64,000 nucleotides of DNA from G963663735 sp963663735 (GCA_963663735.2 CAXXHN010000002.1:124001-188000), one strand, 5' to 3'; shown: positions 42,461-52,691, counted from the stretch's first letter. A program made the numbers and translations. Notes: generated from the sequence alone by a model not told the origin.

Positions 42461-44650
42461 ATGAAACACCTCGGTTCGATTATCATGTTACTTATGGTTT
42501 TTTCAACAGCTGCCGGGCAGAATCGTATTCTGACCCTTGACGACATCTATGGCCCTGAAAATAAAATTGAATTCGGTGGGGAAAATGTCCCTGATTTAAA
42601 ATGGAATGCCTCCGGGGATTACCTGATCAAATCTGCTGATTACGAAAAAGGACTGTTTACTAAGCTGGATCCAGCCACCGGCCGTGAAACGAATCTGGTG
42701 GACAAAGCCATTCTCCTCGAGTCTTTGACCGACCTGTCAGGATTTAACACGCAGGATGCCGAAGCGGCACTTAAGAAGGCCACGTTTATCATGTCTCCTG
42801 GAGAGAACCTGATGCTGATTCAATGCTCAGGGGACCTGTTTCTTTTTTCCCTACCAGCCGGAGACCTGGTGAGGCTTACCAATACCCCCGTAAAGGAAGA
42901 GTCTGCTTCGTTCAGCCCATCCGGTGAGCAGGCGGCTTATGTGAAGGAAGGGGACCTGTATATAATAAACCTTGCTTCCGGAAAAGAAAGGCGGTTGACC
43001 CAAAGACCTGATGAGTTAACCTTGAACGGTTGCCTGGACTGGGTATACCAGGAAGAGGTATATGGGCGAGGGGATTTCAAGGCTTACTGGTGGAGCCCTG
43101 ATTCCAGATATATAGCATTCCTGCAGCTTGATGTTTCCGAAGTGCCTGTTTATGACATACTTGATAACCGCACGATTCATTCAGGTGTTGAAAAACAATA
43201 TTATCCCTACCCAGGTGATTTCAATGCCAGGGTCAGGCTGGGAGTGGTGACTGTTCGGAATAACCGGATAAAGTGGATGGATCTCAACCGGTTTGGACAG
43301 GATGGCTTCCTGGTAGTGCAGGTTGACTGGTCTCCCAGATCAGACCTGCTCACTGCCCAGGTTCAAAATCGGGAACAGACCTGGCTTGAACTGCTTTGTT
43401 TTAACCCGGATGCAGGAAAGGATAGGCTGCTGATCAGGGAAACATCCCCGGCCTGGGTAAACAGGCTGGAAAACCCTTACTGGCTGGCAGATGGATCCTT
43501 TCTCTGGCAAAGTGAAAAAACCGGCTTCCGGCATATTTATCACTATTCGGAAAATGGAGATCTTATTGGCCCTGTAACCAGCGGTGACTGGGAGGTGCGT
43601 GCCCTGCACTCGGTTTCAGAAGAGAAGGGGAAAGTCTTTTTCTCAGCCGCCCGGGATCACTTCACGGAACTGCATGTGTACAAGATTAACCTGGATGGAA
43701 CCGGACTGGAACCGGTCACCAGTACCCCGGGGCAGCATCGCGCCCTTTTTAATAAACAGGGGACAATGTTTGTTGATACCTGGAGCGACATCACCACACC
43801 TCCCCGGATTGACCTTATTGGTTCGGATGGAAGCCCCATTAGTCTTCTCTTCGAATCCAGCCCGGACATTCTATCCCAGTTCAGGCTTTCGAAACCTGAG
43901 TTTGTACAGGTTAAAGCCCGGGACGGATTTCTTATGGAAGCCTTGATAATCAAGCCTCCTGATTTTGATGAATCAAGGCAATATCCGGTTTTGATGTACA
44001 CCTACGGCGGGCCGGGAAGCCAGAGTGTTTTGAACCGCTGGGGAGGGAGCACCTATCTGTGGCACCAGTACCTGGCCGGACAGGGATATGTTATCTGGGT
44101 ATTCGATGACCGTATCGCGAGCGGAAAAGGAGTGAAGTCAGCCTGGGCCGGATACAGGAACCTGGGACCGGTGGCAATAAAAGACATTGAAGATGGGCTG
44201 GACTGGCTGGCTGGGCATTCCTGGGTGGACAAGGACAGGATTGGAATCTGGGGCTGGAGCTATGGAGGATATGCCACGGCTTTTGCCCTTACTCACAGCA
44301 AATATTTCAAAATAGGCATTGCCGGGGCCCCAGTGACTGACTGGAGATATTATGACTCAATCTATACTGAAAGGTATATGGATGTACCTCGTAATAACGG
44401 GGAAGGGTACCAAAATACCTCGGTTGTGGAATCCGCCGCTGATCTTCACGGCAGGCTTCTCCTCATCCATGGCGCTATAGATGACAATGTACATATTCTG
44501 AATTCAATCAGTTTGATGGAGGTACTCCAGAAAGCCGGCATTCAGTTTGAGTTCATGATGTATCCCGGTTCCAGGCACGGAGTTAAGGATACTCACCAGG
44601 TCAGGCAGATGAGAGAAATGATGACAGAGTTCATCCGGAAGAATCTGTAG
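42461..44650 (+). CDS. Dipeptidyl peptidase IV-like S9 peptidase, secreted
   Basis: A 729-residue serine peptidase of family S9B, expected to remove X-Pro (or X-Ala) dipeptides. The signal peptide MKHLGSIIMLLMVFSTAAGQ points to export. A beta-propeller occupies about residues 40-470, including the double-Glu motif LDWVYQEEVYGRG that holds the substrate amino end. The hydrolase domain carries the triad: S600 in GIWGWSYGGYA, D674 in GAIDDNVHI and H706 in YPGSRHGV. All catalytic parts are intact. Stands alone, with no obvious ribosome site before the ATG. Confidence 0.93.
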   Translation: MKHLGSIIMLLMVFSTAAGQNRILTLDDIYGPENKIEFGGENVPDLKWNASGDYLIKSADYEKGLFTKLDPATGRETNLVDKAILLESLTDLSGFNTQDAEAALKKATFIMSPGENLMLIQCSGDLFLFSLPAGDLVRLTNTPVKEESASFSPSGEQAAYVKEGDLYIINLASGKERRLTQRPDELTLNGCLDWVYQEEVYGRGDFKAYWWSPDSRYIAFLQLDVSEVPVYDILDNRTIHSGVEKQYYPYPGDFNARVRLGVVTVRNNRIKWMDLNRFGQDGFLVVQVDWSPRSDLLTAQVQNREQTWLELLCFNPDAGKDRLLIRETSPAWVNRLENPYWLADGSFLWQSEKTGFRHIYHYSENGDLIGPVTSGDWEVRALHSVSEEKGKVFFSAARDHFTELHVYKINLDGTGLEPVTSTPGQHRALFNKQGTMFVDTWSDITTPPRIDLIGSDGSPISLLFESSPDILSQFRLSKPEFVQVKARDGFLMEALIIKPPDFDESRQYPVLMYTYGGPGSQSVLNRWGGSTYLWHQYLAGQGYVIWVFDDRIASGKGVKSAWAGYRNLGPVAIKDIEDGLDWLAGHSWVDKDRIGIWGWSYGGYATAFALTHSKYFKIGIAGAPVTDWRYYDSIYTERYMDVPRNNGEGYQNTSVVESAADLHGRLLLIHGAIDDNVHILNSISLMEVLQKAGIQFEFMMYPGSRHGVKDTHQVRQMREMMTEFIRKNL

Positions 44651-44780
44651 GAACATATTGAAAGGGAGTAATTGAAAACCATTCGTGACATCGGATCGTC
44701 CTGGGAGGTATTTCTGAACCACTCAGGGATTTGGCCGGAACTCTCTTGCCCGTTTCATTGATAGAGGTTAGACTCAGATT

Positions 44781-45734
44781 GTGAATAATTTGATTGTTGA
44801 ATGCCTTGGACTGTGTAAGGATTTCAATCGGCACAGGGCGCTGAATAACCTGGATTTGGAAGTGGAAAAAGGTGTTGTTTTTGGTTTGCTCGGACCCAAT
44901 GGTTCCGGCAAAACTACAACGATCAGGATCACCCTGGGAATTCTTAATCCCGATGCCGGAGAGGTGAAGGTTTTCGGTCAGGGAAATCCTCTGTCCAACC
45001 GTACCAGAATTGGGTACCTTCCCGAAGAAAGGGGGCTGTATCCGCGAATGAAGGTTCGCGAACAGCTGGCTTTCCTGGGCGCAATCCGCGGCCTGGAATA
45101 CAGGGAAGCCGATAAACGAGCCGGAGCCTGGCTGGAGAAGCTTGGGCTTGAAGATCGGGCCCAGGCCAGAACATATGAGCTGTCCAAGGGTATGCAGCAG
45201 AAAATTCAGTTTGCTTCAGCAGTTATGCATGAACCTGACTTGATTGTGCTGGATGAGCCATTTACCGGGCTTGACCCCATTAATTCCCGGATGCTTAAAG
45301 GATTATTGCTGGAGCAGAAGGAAAATGGCGTGACAATCATCCTTTCCACTCATCGCATGGAGGAAGTCGAAGCCATGTGTGACTCCATATCATTGGTACA
45401 CGAGGGAGAAAGAGTTCTGCATGGAAGACTGTCAGACATCAAAGCATCCTACGGTAGAAATTCAGTCTCCATCGAGTATGGGGGGGACCCTGGCTGCCTG
45501 GAGGATCTGCCTGGAGTCGCTGGCGTTAATGATTCCGGTCTTTCCGCGCGGTTGCGGCTGGAAAAAGGTGCGGATACCCAGAGACTCCTGGGGGAGCTCC
45601 TGACCAGAACGAAAATAGAATCCTTTGTTGTTGAGGAACCGCACCTGGAGGAGATCTATCTGGAAAAAGTCGGGCACTCCGTTGTTAAAACCGTTGGTTC
45701 AGAAGGTAATATCCAGCCGGGAGGGATGTTTTGA
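44781..45734 (+). CDS. ABC exporter ATP-binding protein (NatA-like)
   Basis: A 317-residue ATPase with Walker A GLLGPNGSGKTTTIR, signature YELSKGMQQKIQFA, Walker B DLIVLDEPFTGLDP and the switch His in ILSTHRMEE. The C-terminal 80 residues resemble the DUF4162 extension common to NatA-type exporters. GTG start. Its stop overlaps the TTG start of the permease gene, so both are translated together. The transported substrate is unknown; Na+ export (NatAB) and drug or lipid export are known in related systems. Confidence 0.92.
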   Translation: MNNLIVECLGLCKDFNRHRALNNLDLEVEKGVVFGLLGPNGSGKTTTIRITLGILNPDAGEVKVFGQGNPLSNRTRIGYLPEERGLYPRMKVREQLAFLGAIRGLEYREADKRAGAWLEKLGLEDRAQARTYELSKGMQQKIQFASAVMHEPDLIVLDEPFTGLDPINSRMLKGLLLEQKENGVTIILSTHRMEEVEAMCDSISLVHEGERVLHGRLSDIKASYGRNSVSIEYGGDPGCLEDLPGVAGVNDSGLSARLRLEKGADTQRLLGELLTRTKIESFVVEEPHLEEIYLEKVGHSVVKTVGSEGNIQPGGMF

Positions 45735-47008
45735 TTTCCTTCAGCCAGGTTTACCAGATTTTAAGACGCGAATACCTTGCCAGGGTAAAAAACAAAGCCT
45801 TCATCATGACTACCATCATGGTGCCCGCCTTTATGATTGGATACCTCCTTTTCCTGCCCCTTCTTTTTTCGGGCTCCGGAGCATCTGATTTACGAATTGC
45901 GGTAATTGATGTTTCCACTGGCCTGGGAGATGTTATGGCCGCAGCTCTTGAGACAATGAAAGAACCCTCTGTAGAGATATCAGAAATAGTAACCTCCACC
46001 CAGGCTGGTGAAGATTTCAGGAAAGGATTTAACCAGAGGGTGATGGATGAAGAAATTGATGGATATATAGTGATGACAACCGGGGAGAAATTGAAAGCGG
46101 AGGCTGTATACTACGCGCGGGAAACCGGAAACCCTCTCCTGACCAGCAGCCTGCAGTCAGAACTGAGAGGAGTTCTCCTTAGGGACATGCTTTCCGGGAC
46201 TGGTATTGATGTGGAAAAGGTGGAGAAGATCCAGAGGGCCAGGCTGGAAACAGTTTCAATAACTAAAAAGGGGGAGGAGGAGGGCGGATTTGAGTTAGCC
46301 TTTTTCAGTACCATTGCTTTTTCCATGCTTTTGTATACGGCTGTCCTGATTAATGGGCAGGGCATGGCTGTTGTGTTGGTGGAAGAAAAATCTTCGCGCT
46401 TGATTGAAGTAGTACTGGGTGCTGTAACCGCCCTGGAATTTATGGCCGGAAAAATTGCGGGTGTCCTCTTTTCCGGGCTGACACAACTGGCTGTCTGGGT
46501 GGGATGCGCCTTGGTGGGAGTAATCTACCTGCTTCCGGCATTCGCCGCATCCAGTACCCCTGGGTTTAATCTGGGGCAGGTGCTGAATCTCGAGATAATA
46601 TTTTATTTCTCCATATTTTTTATCCTGGGTTACATCCTTTATTCCACCGTGTTCGCTGCCCTGGCAGTAACCTGCAACAGCGTGGAAGAATTGAGTCAGG
46701 CCCTGATGCCCGCGATCCTTCCATTTATCCTGGCTTTTTTAGCTACATTTTACGCGGTATTGAACCCCTCCTCTTCCGCTACCAGGTGGATGAGTCTCTT
46801 TCCTCCTTTTACTCCACTGGTGATGCTTGCCCGGATTAATGTTCTACAGCCGCCTCTCTGGGAGATCTGGCTGAGCATCATGATGCTGCTCATAACCATT
46901 GGCCTGGCTGTATGGATAACAGCAAAGATTTTTTCCTTTGCCCTTCTTATGTACGGGAAAAGGATGACTTTTCCTGAAATTGTAAAGATGATTAAACAGT
47001 CGAGGTGA
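45731..47008 (+). CDS. ABC-2 type permease (NatB-like)
   Basis: Membrane partner of the ATPase encoded just upstream. The 425-residue protein has one N-terminal helix (about residues 29-52), a large extracytoplasmic domain with the typical FNQRVMDEEIDGYIVM segment, then five or six helices starting near residue 200. EEKSSRLIEVVLGAVTALEFMAGKI is the conserved ABC-2 coupling motif. TTG start overlapping the ATPase stop (TTGA). The hydrolase gene downstream follows with an overlap-like junction, giving a three-gene unit. Confidence 0.88.
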   Translation: MISFSQVYQILRREYLARVKNKAFIMTTIMVPAFMIGYLLFLPLLFSGSGASDLRIAVIDVSTGLGDVMAAALETMKEPSVEISEIVTSTQAGEDFRKGFNQRVMDEEIDGYIVMTTGEKLKAEAVYYARETGNPLLTSSLQSELRGVLLRDMLSGTGIDVEKVEKIQRARLETVSITKKGEEEGGFELAFFSTIAFSMLLYTAVLINGQGMAVVLVEEKSSRLIEVVLGAVTALEFMAGKIAGVLFSGLTQLAVWVGCALVGVIYLLPAFAASSTPGFNLGQVLNLEIIFYFSIFFILGYILYSTVFAALAVTCNSVEELSQALMPAILPFILAFLATFYAVLNPSSSATRWMSLFPPFTPLVMLARINVLQPPLWEIWLSIMMLLITIGLAVWITAKIFSFALLMYGKRMTFPEIVKMIKQSR

Positions 47009-47013
47009 TAATA

Positions 47014-49152
47014 ATGAGCTTGAAGAAACTGGTTATTTCAGTGTTTGAATTAGTCTTGATTCTGTGCGTTTCAACCGGGCTCCAGCCCACCCTGCTGTCA
47101 CAGGACCTGGATGTTCTCCAGTCATGGCTGAGATTTTCAGATTCCGGCAACAGCCTCTATAACTACCTGGCTGACCAGGCATTTGAACTTCTGGAGCAGC
47201 AAACCAGCAAAGTTGACCAGCTCGAAACCCGACAGGACTGGCTGGCTGAACAGGAAAAGGCCAGGGAAGCCCTTCGGCTGGTCATTGGCCCTTTCCCCGA
47301 AAAAACACCTCTGAACGTTGAAATAACCGGTATCTATGAAGGGGACGGATTCCGGATGGACAAGGTGGTTTATGAATCGATGCCTGGATACCATGTCACC
47401 GCCGGGTTGTTTATCCCTGAGGGAGCAGAAAACGCTCCGGCCGTAATATACTGCAGCGGCCATTCAGAGGAAGGATTCCGGAGCGACGTCTACCAGTGGG
47501 TGATTCTCAACCTGGTTAAGAAAGGTTTTGTTGTGCTGGCCTTTGATCCTGTTGGCCAGGGGGAACGCTATCAGTATTTTGATCCTGATATGGGTGAATC
47601 AGCGATAGGAGGGCCTACCAGTGAACATTCATATCCCGGTACCCAGGCTTTCCTGGCAGGGCTGTCCATGGCTAAATACATGATTTGGGACGGGATCAGG
47701 GCAGTGGACTTTCTGGAAACCAGGCCTGAAGTTGATCCTTCCCGGATCGGCATAACCGGAAGGTCCGGCGGAGGGACCCAGTCATCACAGATTGCCGCCA
47801 TGGATGACCGGATACTGGCTGCAGCCCCTGAATGTTACATAACCTCCTACCACAGGCTTCTGGAATCGATTGGACCGCAGGACGCGGAGCAGAATCTTTA
47901 TCACGGGATTGCTGAGGGAGCTGACCACCTGGACCTGCTCCTGGCCAGGGCTCCGAAACCAACCCTGATGATCACTACCACCGGGGATTTCTTCAGTATC
48001 CAGGGAGCCCGGGAAACCTTTGCCCGTGCTAAAAAGGCTTGGACAGCTCTTGGCGAAGCCGAGGCTGTCGGAATGGTGGAAGACGATGGGCCACATGCTT
48101 CTACCGTAAAAAACAGGGAAGCCATGTATGCCTTTTTTCAAAAGTACCTTGACCTACCGGGATCAAACAAGGATGAACAGGTTGAAGTTCTGGCTCCAGC
48201 TGATATCAGGGTGACAAAAACCGGACAGGTCGTGACTTCATATCAGGAGAAAACGATTTTTGAAATTATCAGAGAGGATGCTCTAAACAAAATTGCTTCG
48301 GTGTCGCCTGACGATCTGACGGCTGAAGTGGAGCGTGTTTCCGGTTATCGTAAACCTGTTAAGAAAGCTTCTCCTGTTTTTACCGGGCGCCTGAACAGGG
48401 ACGGATACGTTATTGAAAAATATTTCACGGAAGGAGAGGGTGGATACCCTGTGCCCTTCCTGCTGTTTATTCCCGATGGAAAGGATAACTGCCCGGCAGT
48501 GCTTTATCTGCATCCTGAAGGGAAATCCGCCGCCGCGGGTGCGGGTCAGGAAATCGAAGCTATCGTTAAATCCGGATACGCCGTCCTGGCTCCTGATCTG
48601 GTTGGCCTGGGAGAAACCGGACCGGGAAGTTTCACCGGAGATGCCTGGGATTTCAAAGTGGGAAGGGGCGCCTATAACATCTGGTACCTGGCCCTGCAGC
48701 TGAAACGCAGCCTGGTGGGAATCAGGGCAGCTGATTTGAATATGATTGCAGATTACCTTTATGAAAGGTTTCCCTCACCGAATCAGGCAGTTACTGCCAT
48801 CGCCCGCGGTAACCTGGGACCGGTGCTCCTGCACGCTGCTGCCTTGAATGAAAAAATCGGCAAAATTGCCCTGGTAGACTCCCCTGCATCGTACAGGATG
48901 TTAATAGAAAACGAGTTTTATAAACCGGAGATGATCCACGCAACCGTAGCCGGTGCCCTGCTGAAATATGATCTTCCTGACCTGGCTGGATACCTTGCTT
49001 CCAGGGATCTGTTAATGATTAATCCGGTGGACCAGAGGAATGTACCGCTGCGGGCGGAAGCAGCCGGCAAAATTTTCGCCCAGGATGTCGCCCTTGAGTG
49101 TGAACAGACTCCGGCCAGGGCAGGAGCTGCACTGCTGGACTGGCTGGAATAG
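47014..49152 (+). CDS. Secreted two-domain alpha/beta hydrolase
   Basis: A 712-residue exported protein (N-terminal hydrophobic signal ending near LLSQ) with two alpha/beta-hydrolase-like halves, related to acetylxylan esterase/peptidase-type hydrolases. Domain 1 (about residues 100-375) has an intact-looking triad: S251 in GITGRSGGGTQ, D325 in TTTGDFF and H361 in GPHAS. Domain 2 (about 430-712) keeps the fold pattern (VLYLHPEGKSAA, VLAPDLVGLGETG) but has Asn600 at the nucleophile elbow (ARGNLGP) and no C-terminal His, so it looks non-catalytic. GAGGTG precedes the ATG; the gene directly follows the ABC permease. Ester or peptide substrate unknown. Confidence 0.8.
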   Translation: MSLKKLVISVFELVLILCVSTGLQPTLLSQDLDVLQSWLRFSDSGNSLYNYLADQAFELLEQQTSKVDQLETRQDWLAEQEKAREALRLVIGPFPEKTPLNVEITGIYEGDGFRMDKVVYESMPGYHVTAGLFIPEGAENAPAVIYCSGHSEEGFRSDVYQWVILNLVKKGFVVLAFDPVGQGERYQYFDPDMGESAIGGPTSEHSYPGTQAFLAGLSMAKYMIWDGIRAVDFLETRPEVDPSRIGITGRSGGGTQSSQIAAMDDRILAAAPECYITSYHRLLESIGPQDAEQNLYHGIAEGADHLDLLLARAPKPTLMITTTGDFFSIQGARETFARAKKAWTALGEAEAVGMVEDDGPHASTVKNREAMYAFFQKYLDLPGSNKDEQVEVLAPADIRVTKTGQVVTSYQEKTIFEIIREDALNKIASVSPDDLTAEVERVSGYRKPVKKASPVFTGRLNRDGYVIEKYFTEGEGGYPVPFLLFIPDGKDNCPAVLYLHPEGKSAAAGAGQEIEAIVKSGYAVLAPDLVGLGETGPGSFTGDAWDFKVGRGAYNIWYLALQLKRSLVGIRAADLNMIADYLYERFPSPNQAVTAIARGNLGPVLLHAAALNEKIGKIALVDSPASYRMLIENEFYKPEMIHATVAGALLKYDLPDLAGYLASRDLLMINPVDQRNVPLRAEAAGKIFAQDVALECEQTPARAGAALLDWLE

Positions 49153-49306
49153 TAGCGGATAACAGGGTGCGGGTGGGGGCGCGATCTGGATATGGTCTAC
49201 ACTTGAGGCCCAGGACATGGTTTACTTAACCTGAGGAGTTAAGTAAACCATATTGTCCCAGACTGCAAGCCATGTCTTGAAGCTGCACTCAACCGGCAGC
49301 CCTCTT

Positions 49307-51463
49307 CTACTTTTTCTCCCTGATCCAGATGAAGTCACCCTGGATAACGGTGCCTTTGCCTGCCGGATTAGACCCTCTGGATATCAGGGTGAGCCTGTGG
49401 CCGCCCTCCCGGAGATTAAGGGAGTGACCGGGACCGTTCCTTCTGGCCATGGTCTGGAAGGGAGTGTAGAGATCAACAATCCATTCCTCTCCCGCGGCGT
49501 CAAGGAGAACCTCTCCGTCCAGCTTAACTGCGAACCTGCCTGATTCCGGCGAGAGGATCATGACCAGGTATAGATCATATAGACCATCCTTGGGAACATT
49601 AAACGGTTCAAGTTCCAGGCTGTCGCCGGCACTGCCCGGTTTCCATTCCAGGATTTTGCCGTTAGCCCATTCAGGCCTGTTCTGCACCAGGCTTTTATTA
49701 TTTCCGGCCATATCCTCCATCTGGGTGAAAATGGCGTCCCTGGTGCCTCCCACAGCGGCCGGAGTCCAATCGGGCCTCTTCTGGGGACGGATATCTCTCT
49801 GGAAAATAGGCATATTGTCATCCTGGGACCCGGGAGAGTCATAAAACCAGACAGTCCTGGCATAGGCCAGACCGGTGACCCGGGTGTGGGTGAACAGTTC
49901 CATGTAAAAGGAGATTCTGCTGCGGAAAGGAATGTCATCCAGGATATGCCAGCGGTTGTTGCTTACAAATCCTCCGTTGCCCGGGCCATCGTTGCGAGGC
50001 TGCCCGAAATAGGCGTGGCTGAACAGGTCAGGGCTGCTCCAGGAATAGTTAAAATAATCTTCGGATCCGGTACCGAAAAAAGATGGGAAGATGTCATTAT
50101 CAACATAGATTTTCTCATCCCCTTCTCCCCACCAGCTTCCTGATGGGTGAGGTCCTTCGGCCGGGTTGAGTAAGATGGCAGCGCATCCCACAAAACGTCC
50201 GGTGCCGTTCACAAGGATGTAGGGAAGATCAAAAACGAGACCTCCTCCTGCCTCCATTTCATGGTCCACCCTCCATTTGCCATTGAAATAGAGGCTGGCA
50301 CCTTCCTTCCATGCATAGTCATCGACCTGAATCATCGATTCAATCTCGATTCGGCTGCTGCTCCTGTTTTCAATGGCAGTCAGCATCGAACTGCCAAAAG
50401 GCATAACGAATCTGCAAGTCATCCAGCCATCGGCATCCACTGTCATCGGCACGGCATTGAACGGATTGATTCCCGGAGCTGCCCCATAAAAGTCCCCAAG
50501 AGGCGCTTCCACCTGGGGACGGCTTGCTTTGTCGAATGATATGGTCAGGATTGTCTGGCGTAGAGCTTCCTCCAGGTTTCCGGCCTTCAACCTGGTTTTC
50601 AGGAGAGTGATTTTTCCGGAACGGTTTTCCACGGCACCCAGCTCAAATCGCTGCCCCGCTTCCACTCTATTTGATTTCTCCTGGACCTCCGAACCCGCTT
50701 CGCCGATGATTTCGTCCAGTTCTGATGGCCTGCGCAATATTCCGCACACCTTCTCGATTTCCTGGTTCCAGGTTACAAGATCGGAAGGAGAGAAGGTCGC
50801 TACTTTTGCATCCGGGGCATACCTGCGGAATTCAATATGGTAAAAATGCAGGTTCTCCAGGTTTCCGCTCCATTCAATTCTGCACCTTTTTGCGAATGGT
50901 ACCGGGTAGTAGCCGGCATCACGCTGGGTCATGGCACCTTCGTAGATTTGTGCCTCCGGCCCTCCGGAGACTGCAAGGGCAGGGTAGAGCCTCTGTAAAA
51001 AATCGTTGGCCGGACCTTTGAATACCGGTTTTTCGGATTCGTCGAGCCACATGGTGATCTCTCCATTCATTCTGGCTGTCCAGGTCCTGACTATTGAGCC
51101 CGGTCCTTTCACGTCAGCAAGGAGGTATAAGCCTGCCTGGTCCTTTCCAGGTTCCCGCAGCACCTCCGCAACACCGGGCAGCGGCTCTTTGCCAAAACCG
51201 TCCGAATTGGCAAACCAGTTCCCTCCTCCAAAGGCCTTGCTCCTGCGATCATAAGAAGAAACCTGGAAAACGCTGTAAGAAGCTTCAGGAAATTCTGCCA
51301 GCCTGTCCAGGTCGATCATTTCGTTGACCAGGGAACCGGTTGTCACTTCAGATCCAGCCTGACTCCCCGAAATTCCGCTTGAAAGCAGTGTTCCCAGGGA
51401 AAGGGCTAAAACAAAAAAACCAACACAAAAACTCAAAAAAGGACGTTTAAACAATCTTTTCAT
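49307..51463 (-). CDS. DUF2961 / glycoside hydrolase 172-like, secreted
   Basis: A 718-residue exported protein (signal peptide through about GSQAGS). The main part (residues about 45-540) matches DUF2961, now recognised as GH172, which includes difructose-anhydride and other fructose/arabinose-acting enzymes; key stretches are GPGSIVRTWTARMNGEITMW, FFGTGSEDYFNYSW and GFVSNNRWHILDDIPF. A C-terminal beta domain (about 590-718) ends with GTVIQGDFIWIREKK and looks like a carbohydrate-binding-type sandwich. The acidic catalytic residues were not located by alignment. It is monocistronic on the minus strand; the substrate is unknown. Confidence 0.85.
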   Translation of the reverse strand: MKRLFKRPFLSFCVGFFVLALSLGTLLSSGISGSQAGSEVTTGSLVNEMIDLDRLAEFPEASYSVFQVSSYDRRSKAFGGGNWFANSDGFGKEPLPGVAEVLREPGKDQAGLYLLADVKGPGSIVRTWTARMNGEITMWLDESEKPVFKGPANDFLQRLYPALAVSGGPEAQIYEGAMTQRDAGYYPVPFAKRCRIEWSGNLENLHFYHIEFRRYAPDAKVATFSPSDLVTWNQEIEKVCGILRRPSELDEIIGEAGSEVQEKSNRVEAGQRFELGAVENRSGKITLLKTRLKAGNLEEALRQTILTISFDKASRPQVEAPLGDFYGAAPGINPFNAVPMTVDADGWMTCRFVMPFGSSMLTAIENRSSSRIEIESMIQVDDYAWKEGASLYFNGKWRVDHEMEAGGGLVFDLPYILVNGTGRFVGCAAILLNPAEGPHPSGSWWGEGDEKIYVDNDIFPSFFGTGSEDYFNYSWSSPDLFSHAYFGQPRNDGPGNGGFVSNNRWHILDDIPFRSRISFYMELFTHTRVTGLAYARTVWFYDSPGSQDDNMPIFQRDIRPQKRPDWTPAAVGGTRDAIFTQMEDMAGNNKSLVQNRPEWANGKILEWKPGSAGDSLELEPFNVPKDGLYDLYLVMILSPESGRFAVKLDGEVLLDAAGEEWIVDLYTPFQTMARRNGPGHSLNLREGGHRLTLISRGSNPAGKGTVIQGDFIWIREKK

Positions 51464-51716
51464 AACAATTCCTCTCCTTCAGGAAGTAATACTAGCAGAG
51501 CGGTTAAATTGAGAAAAGTTATTAATTGGGAGCTGGTTAGCTGTTTATTGTCCATTGAGGCAGGACATGCTTGACCGGAGCAGTACAAGAGAGCGTTTGA
51601 GTTGCAGGAGGATTGAAATTATCATGGAGGGTAAGTCCTGATCGATAGTCTGATCCAGGGAATAAATGAATCAAGCAGAATATTAAAACTGAATAACAGA
51701 GAATATTAAAAAAACT

Positions 51717-52691
51717 ATGACGCAAATCATTAAGTGGGCCGAAATTGAGCCGATTTTATCCAGGATTGATGTGATATCTGAGATGAAAAAAGGCTTTGTG
51801 GCCTATTCGGAAGGCAAGGTAGTAGTACCCCCCGTAGGTGAACTCCTCTTTGAAGATCCGCCCGGAGATACCCATATTAAATATGGACACATAATAAATG
51901 ATGACTTTTTTGTCATAAAAGTAGCTTCCGGCTTTTATAACAATCCGGAACTGGGATTGTCCTCAAGCCAGGGAGTTAATCTATTATTCAGCTCCAGGAC
52001 CGGAGTTCTTGAAGCTGTCTTGCTGGATGAAGGAAATCTGACCAATATCAGGACCGCCGCTGCCGGAGCCTGCATTGCCAGACACCTGGCTCCTTCAAAA
52101 GTAGAAAATGTGGGAATCCTGGGGGCCGGAATCCAGGGCAGGCTGCAATTGGAGTATCTTCTGAAAGTGATCAGCCCTGAGAAGGTATACGTATATGATA
52201 GGCTTCCCGAATGTTTGGATTCCTATAAATCCTGCTTTAAACAGTTCCCGATCTGCATTGACTTCGCGGAGCCGGCCGAGATTGCGGCAAAGTGTAATTA
52301 CATCGTCACTGCTACGCCCTCAGAGACTCCAATATTACAGGCTGGGAATATTCGGAAAGGCACTCACATCACAGCTGTAGGCTCAGATACGCCAGAGAAA
52401 CAGGAACTGGATTCAGGAATAATCGGTAAGGCCGATCTGGTGGTGGCAGACAGCATTCCGCAATGCCGGACCAGGGGCGAAATTTTTCACGCATTAAAAG
52501 ATAACCAGATACGGATCGAGCAGCTTGCTGAGCTGGGAAGCGTGATTTCAGGGAAAAGCAAGGGCCGTGAGAATGATGAACAGGTTACAGTGGCTGACCT
52601 CACCGGAGTTGCTGTGCAGGACATCCAGATAACTAAAGCAGTTTTTGAACATTTCAGGAATAATCAGATTTATGAATATCAGAATATTTGA
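51717..52691 (+). CDS. Ornithine cyclodeaminase/mu-crystallin family protein
   Basis: A 324-residue NAD(P)-dependent enzyme of the OCD/mu-crystallin family. Rossmann motif NVGILGAGIQGRLQLEYL at about residue 137, TNIRTAAAGACIARHL before it, and the family THITAVGSDTPEKQELD with the conserved Asp. Members deaminate ornithine to proline, reduce cyclic imines, or make amino acids such as alanine or diaminopropionate; the exact reaction cannot be told. Its end overlaps the aminotransferase gene by 20 bases. Confidence 0.88.
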   Translation: MTQIIKWAEIEPILSRIDVISEMKKGFVAYSEGKVVVPPVGELLFEDPPGDTHIKYGHIINDDFFVIKVASGFYNNPELGLSSSQGVNLLFSSRTGVLEAVLLDEGNLTNIRTAAAGACIARHLAPSKVENVGILGAGIQGRLQLEYLLKVISPEKVYVYDRLPECLDSYKSCFKQFPICIDFAEPAEIAAKCNYIVTATPSETPILQAGNIRKGTHITAVGSDTPEKQELDSGIIGKADLVVADSIPQCRTRGEIFHALKDNQIRIEQLAELGSVISGKSKGRENDEQVTVADLTGVAVQDIQITKAVFEHFRNNQIYEYQNI

